From: Geobacteraceae bacterium
GTDB lineage: Bacteria > Desulfobacterota > Desulfuromonadia > Desulfuromonadales > Desulfuromonadaceae
Direction of reading: 5' to 3'
Assembly: GCA_020201305.1 (NCBI GenBank)
Contig: JAIVHC010000019.1
Coordinates: 1-7,295, forward strand
DNA length: 7,295 nucleotides
A model generated the notes under the pieces. That model worked only from the letters and a program-made list of their open reading frames with translations, was not told the DNA's origin and searched no databases. A program made the translations under genes and the position numbers. Every line of letters begins with the position of its first letter. Within the stretch, counting starts at the first letter, position 1. Shown here in pieces: positions 1 to 6,380 of the stretch.

Positions 1-1
1 T

Positions 2-113
2 AGAGCCATGGTTCCCGGTGGAAGGGTGTCTGGCTCACGGATAGAGCCAGTCAAGCCTCAGGACGACCACAAATTAGAACGTGGGCGTCCCTGGAACCGG
101 GAATTATGGCTCT
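2..113. ncRNA. Candidate structured RNA or imperfect inverted-repeat element, family not recognised
   Basis: Bases 2-19 pair with 96-113 as an uninterrupted 18-bp stem with only two G-U wobbles (10:105 and 11:104). Two further hairpins fit inside. Bases 30-36 pair perfectly with 44-50 around a 7-base loop. Bases 61-65 pair with 86-90, extended past one mismatch by 67-70 with 81-84, around a loop of about 10 bases. The result is a three-way junction. No substantial ORF covers it. The closed ends and size suggest a small structured RNA, and a 6S-like RNA was considered, but length and branching do not fit well. A small MITE-like DNA element is the alternative. Strand is undecided because the stem is nearly symmetric; if transcribed on +, it lies about 106 bases upstream of the SIS gene. 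It starts at the window edge, so the left flank is unseen. Confidence 0.45.
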
Positions 114-205
114 TTCCACCCATGTAGTGAATAGTTACGACCAAATCAGGATAAAAGGCGGAAGATTCTATTAAGTATAAAGTAGCCAGATCGCCACGCG
201 TTTAC

Positions 206-212
206 AAGAGGA
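206..212 (+). promoter_or_regulatory. Ribosome binding site of the SIS-domain gene
   Basis: AAGAGGA lies 7 bases before the ATG at 220, a good Shine-Dalgarno match and spacing that supports this start. The remaining bases from 114 to 205 show no convincing promoter or hairpin; a TATAAA at 176-181 lacks a good -35 partner. Confidence 0.7.
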
Positions 213-219
213 CTTTACC

Positions 220-792
220 ATGTCAGAAAGAATAATAAATATACTTGAGCAGCACACCTCTGTTCTGGAGGGTTCACTGGTGGAGCATGCGGAACAACTG
301 GAGGCGAGTGCTGCTCAGTTGGCGCAGTTGTTTGCTTCCGGCGGGCATCTGATTGTTGCCGCAGACGGTGGATTGATGGGGGTTGCGGATGCAATAGCAC
401 ACGGATTTCTGCATAACCTGGGAACAGAGCGCCCCTCCCTTCCCGCCCTTTCTCTGAGTGGAAATACCGCCTTTGCTGCGTCCCTGAGTGAAGCGGATGC
501 GTTTGTACAGTATTACAGTGCTTGTATCCAGGCGACAGCACGGAGCGGTGATATGCTCATGTTTGTAGCAGCTGAAGTCAGCGCACCTCTGCTCGCCGGG
601 GTAGAGACCGCACGCGAACAGGGATGTGCGACACTGGTGTTGTCTGCCGCGGATGCGGATCCCTGGGTCGAGGCTGGCGCGGATACGGTAATTGCACTCG
701 AGGCCCCCTATCTGGCTCGAGGAGCGGAAGGTCTGCTGTGTTACGGGCATATTCTGTGTGAGTTGGTAGAGCAGGAACTTTTCGGTTTTTAG
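220..792 (+). CDS. Divergent SIS-domain protein, GmhA/DiaA-like
   Basis: The 190-residue product has the length and layout of the phosphoheptose isomerase (GmhA)/DiaA group: an N-terminal helix rich in Glu and Ala (about 1-40), a beta strand plus glycine turn (HLIVAADGG, 43-51), a DAxxH helix (57-61), a second strand (GDMLMFVAAEVS, 110-121), a third strand (ATLVLSA, 137-143), and a C-terminal helix with His177. The usual motifs are altered. The GNGGS ligand loop reads ADGGL (48-52), and the STSGNS phosphate-binding loop reads VAAEVS (116-121). The Glu expected in the HFxxE helix is not evident. GmhA converts sedoheptulose 7-phosphate for LPS heptose synthesis, while DiaA binds DnaA. With these substitutions, isomerase activity is doubtful and a binding or regulatory role is possible. 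It is a soluble protein with no signal peptide. A promoter-like site after its stop suggests it is transcribed apart from the heme genes. The SIS fold assignment is fairly secure; the role is unknown. Confidence 0.75.
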   Translation: MSERIINILEQHTSVLEGSLVEHAEQLEASAAQLAQLFASGGHLIVAADGGLMGVADAIAHGFLHNLGTERPSLPALSLSGNTAFAASLSEADAFVQYYSACIQATARSGDMLMFVAAEVSAPLLAGVETAREQGCATLVLSAADADPWVEAGADTVIALEAPYLARGAEGLLCYGHILCELVEQELFGF

Positions 793-854
793 CGATTTAA
801 TTAATCTGGAAGGATCGCGCATCTGGAACTCTGGAGGGGGCATGGGAATTTGGG

Positions 855-884
855 TTGACACTGTTTTTAATGCGCGCCTAGAAT
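855..884 (+). promoter_or_regulatory. Sigma70-type promoter ahead of the ccsA-hem cluster
   Basis: A perfect -35 TTGACA (855-860) is followed after 18 bases by TAGAAT (879-884), one mismatch from the -10 consensus. Transcription would begin near 890-893, about 25-35 bases before the leader ORF and about 130 before ccsA. It is the best promoter match in the window and lies in the 226-base gap between the SIS gene and ccsA. It probably drives ccsA, hemA, hemD and hemB, because no other strong promoter or terminator is seen between these genes. The functional assignment is inference from consensus match and position. Confidence 0.65.
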
Positions 885-923
885 GTGCCTTTGCCTATAC
901 TGGGTGTAGTAGATAGGATGGAT

Positions 924-1022
924 ATGGATTTAATGTTTCGTGTGAATCAGTTGCGGCAGTTGCGGCAGTTGCGGCAGTTGCGGCAGTTGCGGCAGTTGCG
1001 GAGCCGGGGAGGGAGAAGATGA
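924..1022 (+). CDS. Possible 32-residue leader peptide, translationally coupled to ccsA
   Basis: An open frame runs from ATG 924 (or in-frame ATG 918) to TGA 1020-1022. AGGA at 915-918 lies 5 bases before ATG 924, which favours that start. The predicted peptide begins MDLMFRVNQ, continues with five exact Leu-Arg-Gln units encoded by the 9-bp tandem repeat, and ends LRSRGGRR. It is strongly basic. The stop overlaps the ccsA start as ATGA (1019-1022), the usual arrangement for translational coupling. The ccsA Shine-Dalgarno sequence lies inside this frame, so ribosomes translating the leader would terminate directly at the ccsA start. No family is recognised. A chance open frame produced by the in-frame repeat is the main alternative. 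Confidence 0.4.
   Translation: MDLMFRVNQLRQLRQLRQLRQLRQLRSRGGRR
951..1001 (+). repeat. Perfect 9-bp tandem repeat, about 5.7 copies
   Basis: The unit TTGCGGCAG is repeated five times without a mismatch (951-995), followed by a partial TTGCGG (996-1001). It ends 17 bases before the ccsA start codon and just upstream of its ribosome binding site. The unit is a multiple of three, so copy-number change would add or remove Leu-Arg-Gln triplets in the small frame at 924-1022 without shifting it. Such perfect short tandem repeats are prone to slippage and may vary between strains. Confidence 0.95.
1008..1012 (+). promoter_or_regulatory. Ribosome binding site of ccsA
   Basis: GGAGG lies 6 bases before ATG 1019, within a purine-rich stretch at 1006-1015. 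It fixes the ccsA start and sits inside the upstream small open frame. Confidence 0.8.
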
Positions 1023-1846
1023 GTATCCTGTTGTACAAGGTGGCATTACTGATGTACGCCCTTGCTACCCTGATGTCTCTGGTGGCGGTAGTGCGCAACC
1101 GGGGCACGGAAGGGCGGCGGGCCCGGTTATTGCTCCTTCTTGCGTTTGGCGTGCACACCATTACACTGATCGTGCGCTATTTCGAGGCAGGATACACTCC
1201 AGTCACCAATCTGCACGAATCGCTGTCTTTTTTCGCCTGGGCCCTTGCCGGAGTATTTATGCTCTTCGATCTGCAGGTGCGTATGCAGGTAATGGCTGCA
1301 GCAACGGCGACCCTGGTTACCGTGTTTATGTTATTCGGTAGCCTCATGCCGATGCAGACCCAGGATCTGAACCCCGTTCTCGACAGTTTCTGGCTTCCCA
1401 TCCATGTGGGGCTATCTTTTCTGGGAAGTGCGGTGTTTACCGTGGCGTTTGTCGCTGCGATTCTGTATCTGCTTCAGGAGCGCATGCTCAAAAGCAAAAA
1501 GTTTTCCGCCCTCCACTATCGGCTCCCTTCTCTCGAGACCCTGGATCGGGTTAACTATCGCTGTCTTAAATTTGGGTTTCCCCTTATGACCATGGGGATT
1601 ATCTCCGGTGCAGTGTGGGCTGAATCTGCATGGGGTACGTACTGGAGTTGGGATCCCAAGGAATCATGGGCTTTGATCACCTGGTTTTTGTATGCCGCAC
1701 TCCTGCACGGGCGTCTTACAGTAGGGTGGCGCGGGCGGCGTGCGGCAATATTCGCTATCATCGGATTCTGCTTTTTACTCTTCACTTTTCTGGGGGTAAA
1801 CCTTCTCCTTCCGGGGCTGCACAGTTACAATTCCATGTCCGGATAG
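1019..1846 (+). CDS. ccsA: CcsA/ResC-type cytochrome c assembly membrane protein (HemX-like)
   Basis: The 275-residue protein is almost entirely hydrophobic, with about eight predicted membrane segments (approximately 3-25, 36-53, 66-85, 91-110, 127-152, 186-204, 216-230, 241-262). The diagnostic feature is the tryptophan-rich WWD-type motif between segments 6 and 7: W200, W205, W209 and W211 followed by Asp212-Pro213-Lys-Glu and Trp217. Candidate heme-ligand histidines include His66, His129, His230 and His268. The family handles heme on the outer face of the cytoplasmic membrane for covalent attachment to apocytochrome c, normally as a complex with CcsB/ResB, which is not in this window. Short versions next to hemA are often annotated HemX, and the position 76 bases ahead of hemA fits. 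The start follows a good ribosome binding site and overlaps the small leader frame. CcsA-family membership is secure; whether it is a true CcsA or a HemX-type regulator of HemA cannot be settled from sequence alone. Confidence 0.88.
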   Translation: MSILLYKVALLMYALATLMSLVAVVRNRGTEGRRARLLLLLAFGVHTITLIVRYFEAGYTPVTNLHESLSFFAWALAGVFMLFDLQVRMQVMAAATATLVTVFMLFGSLMPMQTQDLNPVLDSFWLPIHVGLSFLGSAVFTVAFVAAILYLLQERMLKSKKFSALHYRLPSLETLDRVNYRCLKFGFPLMTMGIISGAVWAESAWGTYWSWDPKESWALITWFLYAALLHGRLTVGWRGRRAAIFAIIGFCFLLFTFLGVNLLLPGLHSYNSMSG

Positions 1847-1912
1847 AGTCAAGAAATAAACATCGATCTACCGGATTGAGCTGATATTTGCAGAAAGCCG
1901 GTGGTGATAACT

Positions 1913-1918
1913 GGAAAG
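1913..1918 (+). promoter_or_regulatory. Ribosome binding site of hemA
   Basis: GGAAAG lies 4 bases before ATG 1923. It is a moderate match and supports that start. The 76-base gap between ccsA and hemA shows no clear promoter and only a weak 5-bp inverted pair (ACCGG at 1870-1874 with CCGGT at 1898-1902). Confidence 0.55.
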
Positions 1919-1922
1919 ATAT

Positions 1923-3239
1923 ATGGATATTTTCGTCGTCGGTTTAAGTCATAAAACCACCCCGGTTTCCATTCGCGAAACTGTGGCTTTTGCGCCGGAG
2001 CGTATAGGTGATGCCCTGGGGCAGTTGAAAGAGATCCACTGCATTGCCGAGGTTGTGGTGGTTTCCACCTGCAACCGAGTGGAGATTTATGCCGCTGCAG
2101 ACCGTGCAGAGGAAGGAGTCGAAGCTGTGACCCTTTTCCTGGCGCATTATCATGGCCTGGATGCGGAGCAACTGAGCAAGCACCTGTACGTGTATCAGGG
2201 TGACGAAGCTGTGCGTCACCTGTTTCGCGTTGCGGCGAGTCTCGATTCCATGGTGGTGGGGGAACCCCAGATCCTCGGACAGATCAAGGATGCATACGGG
2301 TATGCGGTGGAACATGGGAGCGTCGGTCTCATCATGAACCGTTTTTTGCACAAGGCTTTTTCCGTGGCAAAACGGGTACGTACTGAAACCAATATCGCCG
2401 GGAATGCGGTATCGGTGTCCTTTGCTGCGGTTGAACTCGCACGCAAAATTTTTGATTCCATCGAGGGCAAGACCGTTATGCTTCTGGGTGCCGGCGAGAT
2501 GTGCGAACTCGCAGCGCGCCACTTTATCAACAACGGGGTCAAAGAGGTGCTGGTGGCGAACCGCACCTTCTCGCGCGCGCAGACCCTGGCGCAGGAGTTC
2601 TCCGGGCGCGCGGTGCTGTTTGAGAATTTTTCCGACCATCTGCACCAGGTGGATATTGTGCTCTCCTCTACCGGCGCTACGAGCTTCATCATTCATCCGG
2701 ATCAGGTAAAGCGCGCTCTGCGTCAGCGCAAGCAGAAACCCATGTTTTTCATCGATATTGCCGTGCCGCGCGACATTGATCCACGCGTGAACAATGTGGG
2801 TAATGTGTATCTCTACGATGTTGACGATTTGCAGGGGATCGTTAAAGCCAATATGGATGAGCGCCAGAAGGAGTCCATTGCTGCGGAAGAGATTATCGAT
2901 CAGGAACTGCTCCAGTTCAAGGGATGGATGGGGAGTCTGGAAGTGGTTCCCACCATTGTGGCGCTGCGGCAGAAAATGGAGCGTCTGCGCCAACGTGAGG
3001 TGGAAAAAACCCTGAGCCAGATCAAAAACCTGGATGATCAGGGACGGCGTGCGATTGAGGCGATGAGCCAGGCTCTGATCAACAAGATCCTCCATCAGCC
3101 CACTGCTGGATTAAAGCGCGCCCAGAAGGGTTCCGAGGCGCAGCCCTATGTAGACGTGTTGCAGGAGCTGTTCGAATTGGAGATTGAGGCTCCCAAGGGG
3201 GAGATGAAACAGGTGGATCAGGATTTAGATGAGCATTGA
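1923..3239 (+). CDS. hemA: Glutamyl-tRNA reductase
   Basis: HemA reduces glutamyl-tRNA(Glu) with NADPH to glutamate-1-semialdehyde, the first committed step of the C5 route to 5-aminolevulinate. The 438-residue length is normal for the family. The N-terminal catalytic domain carries GLSHKTTP (7-14) and STCNRVEIY (48-56), in which Cys50 is the active-site nucleophile that forms the thioester. SLDSMVVGEPQILGQ (106-120) is the family signature. The NADPH-binding Rossmann domain begins near 182, with the glycine-rich LLGAGEM loop (187-193) and VANRT (211-215). A helical dimerisation domain follows from about 315 to 420. Its presence shows the organism uses the glutamate route rather than ALA synthase. 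The last 11 bases overlap hemD, implying coupled translation. In many bacteria this enzyme is the main control point of heme synthesis. Confidence 0.98.
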   Translation: MDIFVVGLSHKTTPVSIRETVAFAPERIGDALGQLKEIHCIAEVVVVSTCNRVEIYAAADRAEEGVEAVTLFLAHYHGLDAEQLSKHLYVYQGDEAVRHLFRVAASLDSMVVGEPQILGQIKDAYGYAVEHGSVGLIMNRFLHKAFSVAKRVRTETNIAGNAVSVSFAAVELARKIFDSIEGKTVMLLGAGEMCELAARHFINNGVKEVLVANRTFSRAQTLAQEFSGRAVLFENFSDHLHQVDIVLSSTGATSFIIHPDQVKRALRQRKQKPMFFIDIAVPRDIDPRVNNVGNVYLYDVDDLQGIVKANMDERQKESIAAEEIIDQELLQFKGWMGSLEVVPTIVALRQKMERLRQREVEKTLSQIKNLDDQGRRAIEAMSQALINKILHQPTAGLKRAQKGSEAQPYVDVLQELFELEIEAPKGEMKQVDQDLDEH

Positions 3240-4005
3240 GCATGGAGTAAATACTGCGCCACCATGCGTACTGGTTACCCGCCCTCAACATCAGGCGCAG
3301 CCGTTTGTAACTGCGCTGGAACATGCCGGACTGCATGCCGAGGTTTTCCCCCTGATTGAGATCGTCCCGCCGCAGGATCCAGCCCCGTTTGAAACGACTC
3401 TGCGCCACATAGCAGACTACGATGCACTCCTCCTTACCTCCGTCAATGCAGTAAACATAGTGCTGGATTTTGTTGAGCGCCAGACCATACAGGTGCCGGC
3501 GCATGTGCAATTGGTGTGTGTCGGCCCTGCAACCCAGAAATGCCTGCAGCAGCGCGGTTATACCGCCATCACTCCGGCACACAATTTTACTGCGGAAGGG
3601 GTGGTGGAGCTGTTTCACACCCGTGGTGTCACAGCCCAGCGGGTACTCTATCCGCGCGCTGAACTTGCTCGAGATGTTATAGCTCCAGCGCTCAGGGAGT
3701 TGGGAGCCCAGGTCGACGATCCCATCGCGTATCGCACCCTTGCTGCGACCTCGAAAAGTGATGTTCTTCTCGATATGCTTGAGCATCGAATCGACATTGT
3801 AACCTTCACTTCCTCTTCGGCTGTGCATAACTACGTTGCCCTTCTCGGTGAACAGATTGCTCTGGTGCCGGAAAGGATACGGTACGCCTCTATCGGCCCC
3901 ATAACCAGTGCCACGGCATGTGAGTACTCTTTGCCCATCGCTGTTGAGGCTAATCCGTATACCATCACCGGATTGGTGGCGGCGCTGGAATCCACAATTG
4001 CGTAA
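3229..4005 (+). CDS. hemD: Uroporphyrinogen-III synthase
   Basis: HemD cyclises hydroxymethylbilane with inversion of ring D to give uroporphyrinogen III, the branch point for heme, siroheme and cobalamin. The 258-residue protein has the two-lobed family pattern: VLVTRP near the N-terminus (14-19), LLLTSVNAV (68-76), VGPAT (98-102) and VLYPRAELARD (139-149) in lobes 1 and 2, then DDPIAYRT with the conserved Tyr168, FTSSSAVHNY (193-202), SIGPITSATA (221-230) and a terminal YTITGLVAAL (244-253). Sequence similarity is generally low in this family, but the motif order is characteristic. ATG 3229 has AGGA at 3220-3223, 5 bases upstream and inside hemA; the 11-base overlap with hemA indicates translational coupling. 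It is a stand-alone HemD with no CobA methyltransferase domain, although CobA-HemD fusions occur in related clusters. The partner hemC is not between hemA and hemD. Confidence 0.93.
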   Translation: MSIEHGVNTAPPCVLVTRPQHQAQPFVTALEHAGLHAEVFPLIEIVPPQDPAPFETTLRHIADYDALLLTSVNAVNIVLDFVERQTIQVPAHVQLVCVGPATQKCLQQRGYTAITPAHNFTAEGVVELFHTRGVTAQRVLYPRAELARDVIAPALRELGAQVDDPIAYRTLAATSKSDVLLDMLEHRIDIVTFTSSSAVHNYVALLGEQIALVPERIRYASIGPITSATACEYSLPIAVEANPYTITGLVAALESTIA

Positions 4006-4031
4006 TTCATGGCACACCTAACCCCAAACAC

Positions 4032-4036
4032 AGGAG
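4032..4036 (+). promoter_or_regulatory. Ribosome binding site of hemB
   Basis: AGGAG lies 7 bases before ATG 4044, an excellent match. The gap between hemD and hemB is only 38 bases, with no promoter or terminator, consistent with one transcript. Confidence 0.8.
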
Positions 4037-4043
4037 TGTAAAT

Positions 4044-5018
4044 ATGTATTTTCCCCGTTATCGTGCACGGCGCACACGCAAAAATGAAAATCTGCGCCGT
4101 ATGGTGCGTGAAAATCATCTGCGTGTAGAGGATTTGATCTATCCCATGTTCAGCGCCTTTGGCGAAAACATCAAAAAAGAGATTCCCTCCATGCCGGGTA
4201 TCTATCAGCTTTCCATCGAAAATCTGGTGGAAGATGCGCGTGAAGCTTACGAGCTCGGGATTCCAGCAGTACTTCTGTTCGGGATTCCGGAGCACAAAGA
4301 TCCGCTGGGCAAGGATGCCTACAGCGATGAAGGTATTATCCAGCGCACGGTCCGTGCTCTTAAGGAGGAACTCCCCGAGCTTACCGTGATTACCGATGTG
4401 TGCATGTGCGAGTACACCGATCATGGGCACTGTGGGGTGATCAAAGACGGAGATGTGGATAATGACTCCACCCTCGAACTTCTCGCCGCTGAAGCGCTTT
4501 CCCATGCGCAGGCGGGGGCGGATATTGTTGCACCGAGTGACATGATGGATGGCCGCATCAGTGCCCTGCGTGAAATGCTTGACGACAACGACTTCAGCTA
4601 TGTCCCCATCATGAGCTATGCGGTAAAGTACGCAAGTGCCTACTACGGTCCGTTCCGCGATGCCGCGGACTCAACCCCCCAGTTCGGGGATCGGCGCAGT
4701 TATCAGATGGATCCGGCCAATCGGCGCGAGGCTATCCGAGAAGCGCAGCTGGATGTGGATGAGTGTGCCGATTTCCTCATGGTAAAGCCGGCGCTGGCGT
4801 ATATGGATATCATTCGCGACATCAAGGAGCGCTTTGACCTCCCCCTGGCGGCGTACAATGTCTCGGGTGAGTACTCCATGGTGAAGGCTGCGGCGGAAAA
4901 AGGCTGGATCGATCACGACAGGGTAGTGATGGAAACCCTCACCGGGCTCAAACGTGCCGGCGCTGATCTGATTCTTACCTATCATGCTAAAGAGGCTGCA
5001 CGCCTGTTGCAAGAATAG
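4044..5018 (+). CDS. hemB: Delta-aminolevulinic acid dehydratase (porphobilinogen synthase)
   Basis: HemB condenses two 5-aminolevulinate molecules into porphobilinogen. The 324-residue protein is full length and highly conserved. The two Schiff-base lysines are visible: Lys195 in MSYAVKYASAYYGPFRDA, and Lys248 in MVKPALAYMDIIR. The metal site is the cysteine type: Cys120, Cys122 and Cys130 in DVCMCEYTDHGHCG (118-131), which predicts a catalytic zinc enzyme rather than the aspartate-rich magnesium-dependent variant. Other family landmarks are APSDMMDGR (163-171) and YNVSGEYSMV (271-280). The enzyme is cytoplasmic and usually an octamer. It follows hemD by 38 bases in the same direction, so HemA and HemB, which act on either side of 5-aminolevulinate, are probably produced from one transcript. 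A palindromic repeat begins 8 bases after its stop. Confidence 0.98.
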   Translation: MYFPRYRARRTRKNENLRRMVRENHLRVEDLIYPMFSAFGENIKKEIPSMPGIYQLSIENLVEDAREAYELGIPAVLLFGIPEHKDPLGKDAYSDEGIIQRTVRALKEELPELTVITDVCMCEYTDHGHCGVIKDGDVDNDSTLELLAAEALSHAQAGADIVAPSDMMDGRISALREMLDDNDFSYVPIMSYAVKYASAYYGPFRDAADSTPQFGDRRSYQMDPANRREAIREAQLDVDECADFLMVKPALAYMDIIRDIKERFDLPLAAYNVSGEYSMVKAAAEKGWIDHDRVVMETLTGLKRAGADLILTYHAKEAARLLQE

Positions 5019-5026
5019 ATTGAAAG

Positions 5027-5054
5027 GTAGGGGCACGGCATGCCGTGCCCCTAC
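5027..5054. repeat. Perfect 28-bp palindrome, REP-like intergenic element
   Basis: The left arm GTAGGGGCACGGCA (5027-5040) is exactly the reverse complement of the right arm TGCCGTGCCCCTAC (5041-5054), with no mismatch and no spacer. It starts 8 bases after the hemB stop and ends 44 bases before the M16 peptidase start. A transcript would fold into a very GC-rich hairpin, but no run of T follows on either side, so it is not a standard intrinsic terminator. Its size, symmetry and intergenic position fit a dispersed REP-like repeat that could attenuate or stabilise the transcript end. On the minus strand it reads as Ala-Arg-His-Ala-Val-Pro, a spurious translation often produced by this kind of repeat (recalled, not checked). 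Copy number in the genome cannot be seen here. Confidence 0.85.
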
Positions 5055-5089
5055 TGCAATGCCCACCTTCTCACACTTCATAACCCCTC

Positions 5090-5093
5090 AGGA
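5090..5093 (+). promoter_or_regulatory. Ribosome binding site of the M16 peptidase gene
   Basis: AGGA lies 5 bases before ATG 5099, which fixes the start. It lies downstream of the palindrome, so the hairpin does not occlude it. Confidence 0.7.
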
Positions 5094-5098
5094 TAAAC

Positions 5099-6379
5099 AT
5101 GCCCGAATATCACCACTCTACCCTGGACAACGGCCTGGAACTGGTCGTTGCGCCCCTTGACTATCTCCACAGCGTGGAGATTATCTGTTACGTAAAGGTT
5201 GGCAGTCGCTATGAACGTCCGGCTCAGGCAGGATTATCTCATTTTGTAGAGCACATGATGTTTCGCGGCAATGCGCGTTACCCTTCCGGCCCGGCGTTGG
5301 AGCAGGCATTCGAGCAACTCGGGAGTAATACGAATGCCGGCACCGATGCGGAAAGCACGAGTTTTTTCGCGCGTGTGCATCCGCACAATGTTATCCGGGG
5401 GCTTGAGCTTTTCAGTGTGATGCTGCGCACGCCTAAATTTCTGCATCTGGAAACTGAACGCGCCATTGTGCTCGAAGAGGCCCTGAGCGATTTCAACGAA
5501 GCGGGTGAGGATATCTGTGCGGATAACCGCATGTCACGCATGATGTGGGGCGAGCACCCTCTGGGCCAGCCGATTATTGGCACTCCAGCCACCATTCGCT
5601 CCTTCGACGTGGATGCAGTAAATAATTGGTACACACGCCACTACGTGCCCGCCAATATGGTGATAAGCGTTGCCGGTCCGGTTGACCCAAAAACAGTGCA
5701 GGATGCTGTTGCAGCTCATTTTGGATATTGGAAAGCGCCGCAGGTATTTTCCGAGCTTGAGCCTCCGTCCCATCCATTCTCCGGTCCGTGCCTCGATTGG
5801 GTCAAGGATTCTGATTCTCAGCTCACCCTGCAACTGGCATGGCGCACTGCAGGGCGCGACCATCCATATGCACCGGAGTTGCGGGTGCTGCGGCGCATGC
5901 TCGGTGAAGGGGGCGCAAGTCTGTTGATGCAGAAATTGCGCGAAGATGCGGGGCTCACCTACAGTGTAGAGGCAAGTCTGGAGGAATATCCGGACTGCGG
6001 CTGCTTCTCCATCGATCTCTCCACCGAACCCGAGAACCTGGTGGCGGTGGTGCAGGCGCTGATTGAGGTGATGGCGCAGACGCGTATCCAACCAGAGCAG
6101 GAATATCTGGATATGGTGGTACGTAACGCGTTGAATCATCTCGATTTCAGCCGCGATAACGTCGAAGATCTGGCGGGACGCTATGGCTGGGGGGTGGTGA
6201 GTGGATATATGCGCACCCTGGCGGATGATCTGCAAATGTGGCGCAATGTCGATGCAGTAGCCGTGGCGCATGCAGCAGCTACATGCCTCACGCCTGCGCA
6301 GATGGGACTTGTGTGTATCGGACCCTGGCGCGATGCGGAAAGGCAGAAGGTAGAAGAACTCCTGCATCAGCTTGCATAA
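5099..6379 (+). CDS. M16 family zinc peptidase (processing-peptidase-like)
   Basis: The 426-residue protein is a member of the pitrilysin/insulinase M16 family. The inverted zinc motif HxxEH is present as HFVEH (His48, Glu51, His52), and Glu127 in VLEEALSD lies 74 residues after His52, the spacing expected for the third zinc ligand. Gly-Ser-Arg-Tyr-Glu (36-40) and HMMFRGN (52-58) are further family landmarks. The C-terminal domain carries the substrate-binding Arg/Tyr pair in REDAGLTYSV (Arg281, Tyr288). All catalytic residues are therefore intact. The length matches the small M16B type, two homologous domains that close around the substrate, usually working as a dimer. No signal peptide is visible, so it is likely cytoplasmic. 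It follows hemB by 80 bases on the same strand and may share its transcript, though the palindrome between them could limit read-through. The substrate is unknown; a role in turnover of short peptides or processing of a neighbouring product is possible. Confidence 0.93.
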   Translation: MPEYHHSTLDNGLELVVAPLDYLHSVEIICYVKVGSRYERPAQAGLSHFVEHMMFRGNARYPSGPALEQAFEQLGSNTNAGTDAESTSFFARVHPHNVIRGLELFSVMLRTPKFLHLETERAIVLEEALSDFNEAGEDICADNRMSRMMWGEHPLGQPIIGTPATIRSFDVDAVNNWYTRHYVPANMVISVAGPVDPKTVQDAVAAHFGYWKAPQVFSELEPPSHPFSGPCLDWVKDSDSQLTLQLAWRTAGRDHPYAPELRVLRRMLGEGGASLLMQKLREDAGLTYSVEASLEEYPDCGCFSIDLSTEPENLVAVVQALIEVMAQTRIQPEQEYLDMVVRNALNHLDFSRDNVEDLAGRYGWGVVSGYMRTLADDLQMWRNVDAVAVAHAAATCLTPAQMGLVCIGPWRDAERQKVEELLHQLA

Positions 6380-6380
6380 G

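Noticed and set aside
2..113. Assignment of the left-edge element as 6S RNA
   Set aside because: The ends pair as in 6S RNA, but the element is only about 112 bases and branches into two hairpins instead of one long bulged hairpin, so the name is not supported.
176..181. TATAAA as a -10 box for the SIS gene
   Set aside because: No acceptable -35 hexamer is present 16-18 bases upstream.
1944..3095. Long open frame on the minus strand across hemA (383 codons)
   Set aside because: It lies entirely within the well-supported hemA, shows no recognisable motif, and reads as the complement of conserved hemA codons.
3079..4017. Minus-strand open frame of 312 codons opposite hemD
   Set aside because: hemD on the plus strand has clear family motifs and a ribosome binding site; the opposing translation is low-complexity and motif-free.
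5534..6367. Minus-strand open frame of 277 codons opposite the M16 gene
   Set aside because: It is His/Arg/Cys-rich and motif-free, and lies inside an intact catalytic M16 gene.
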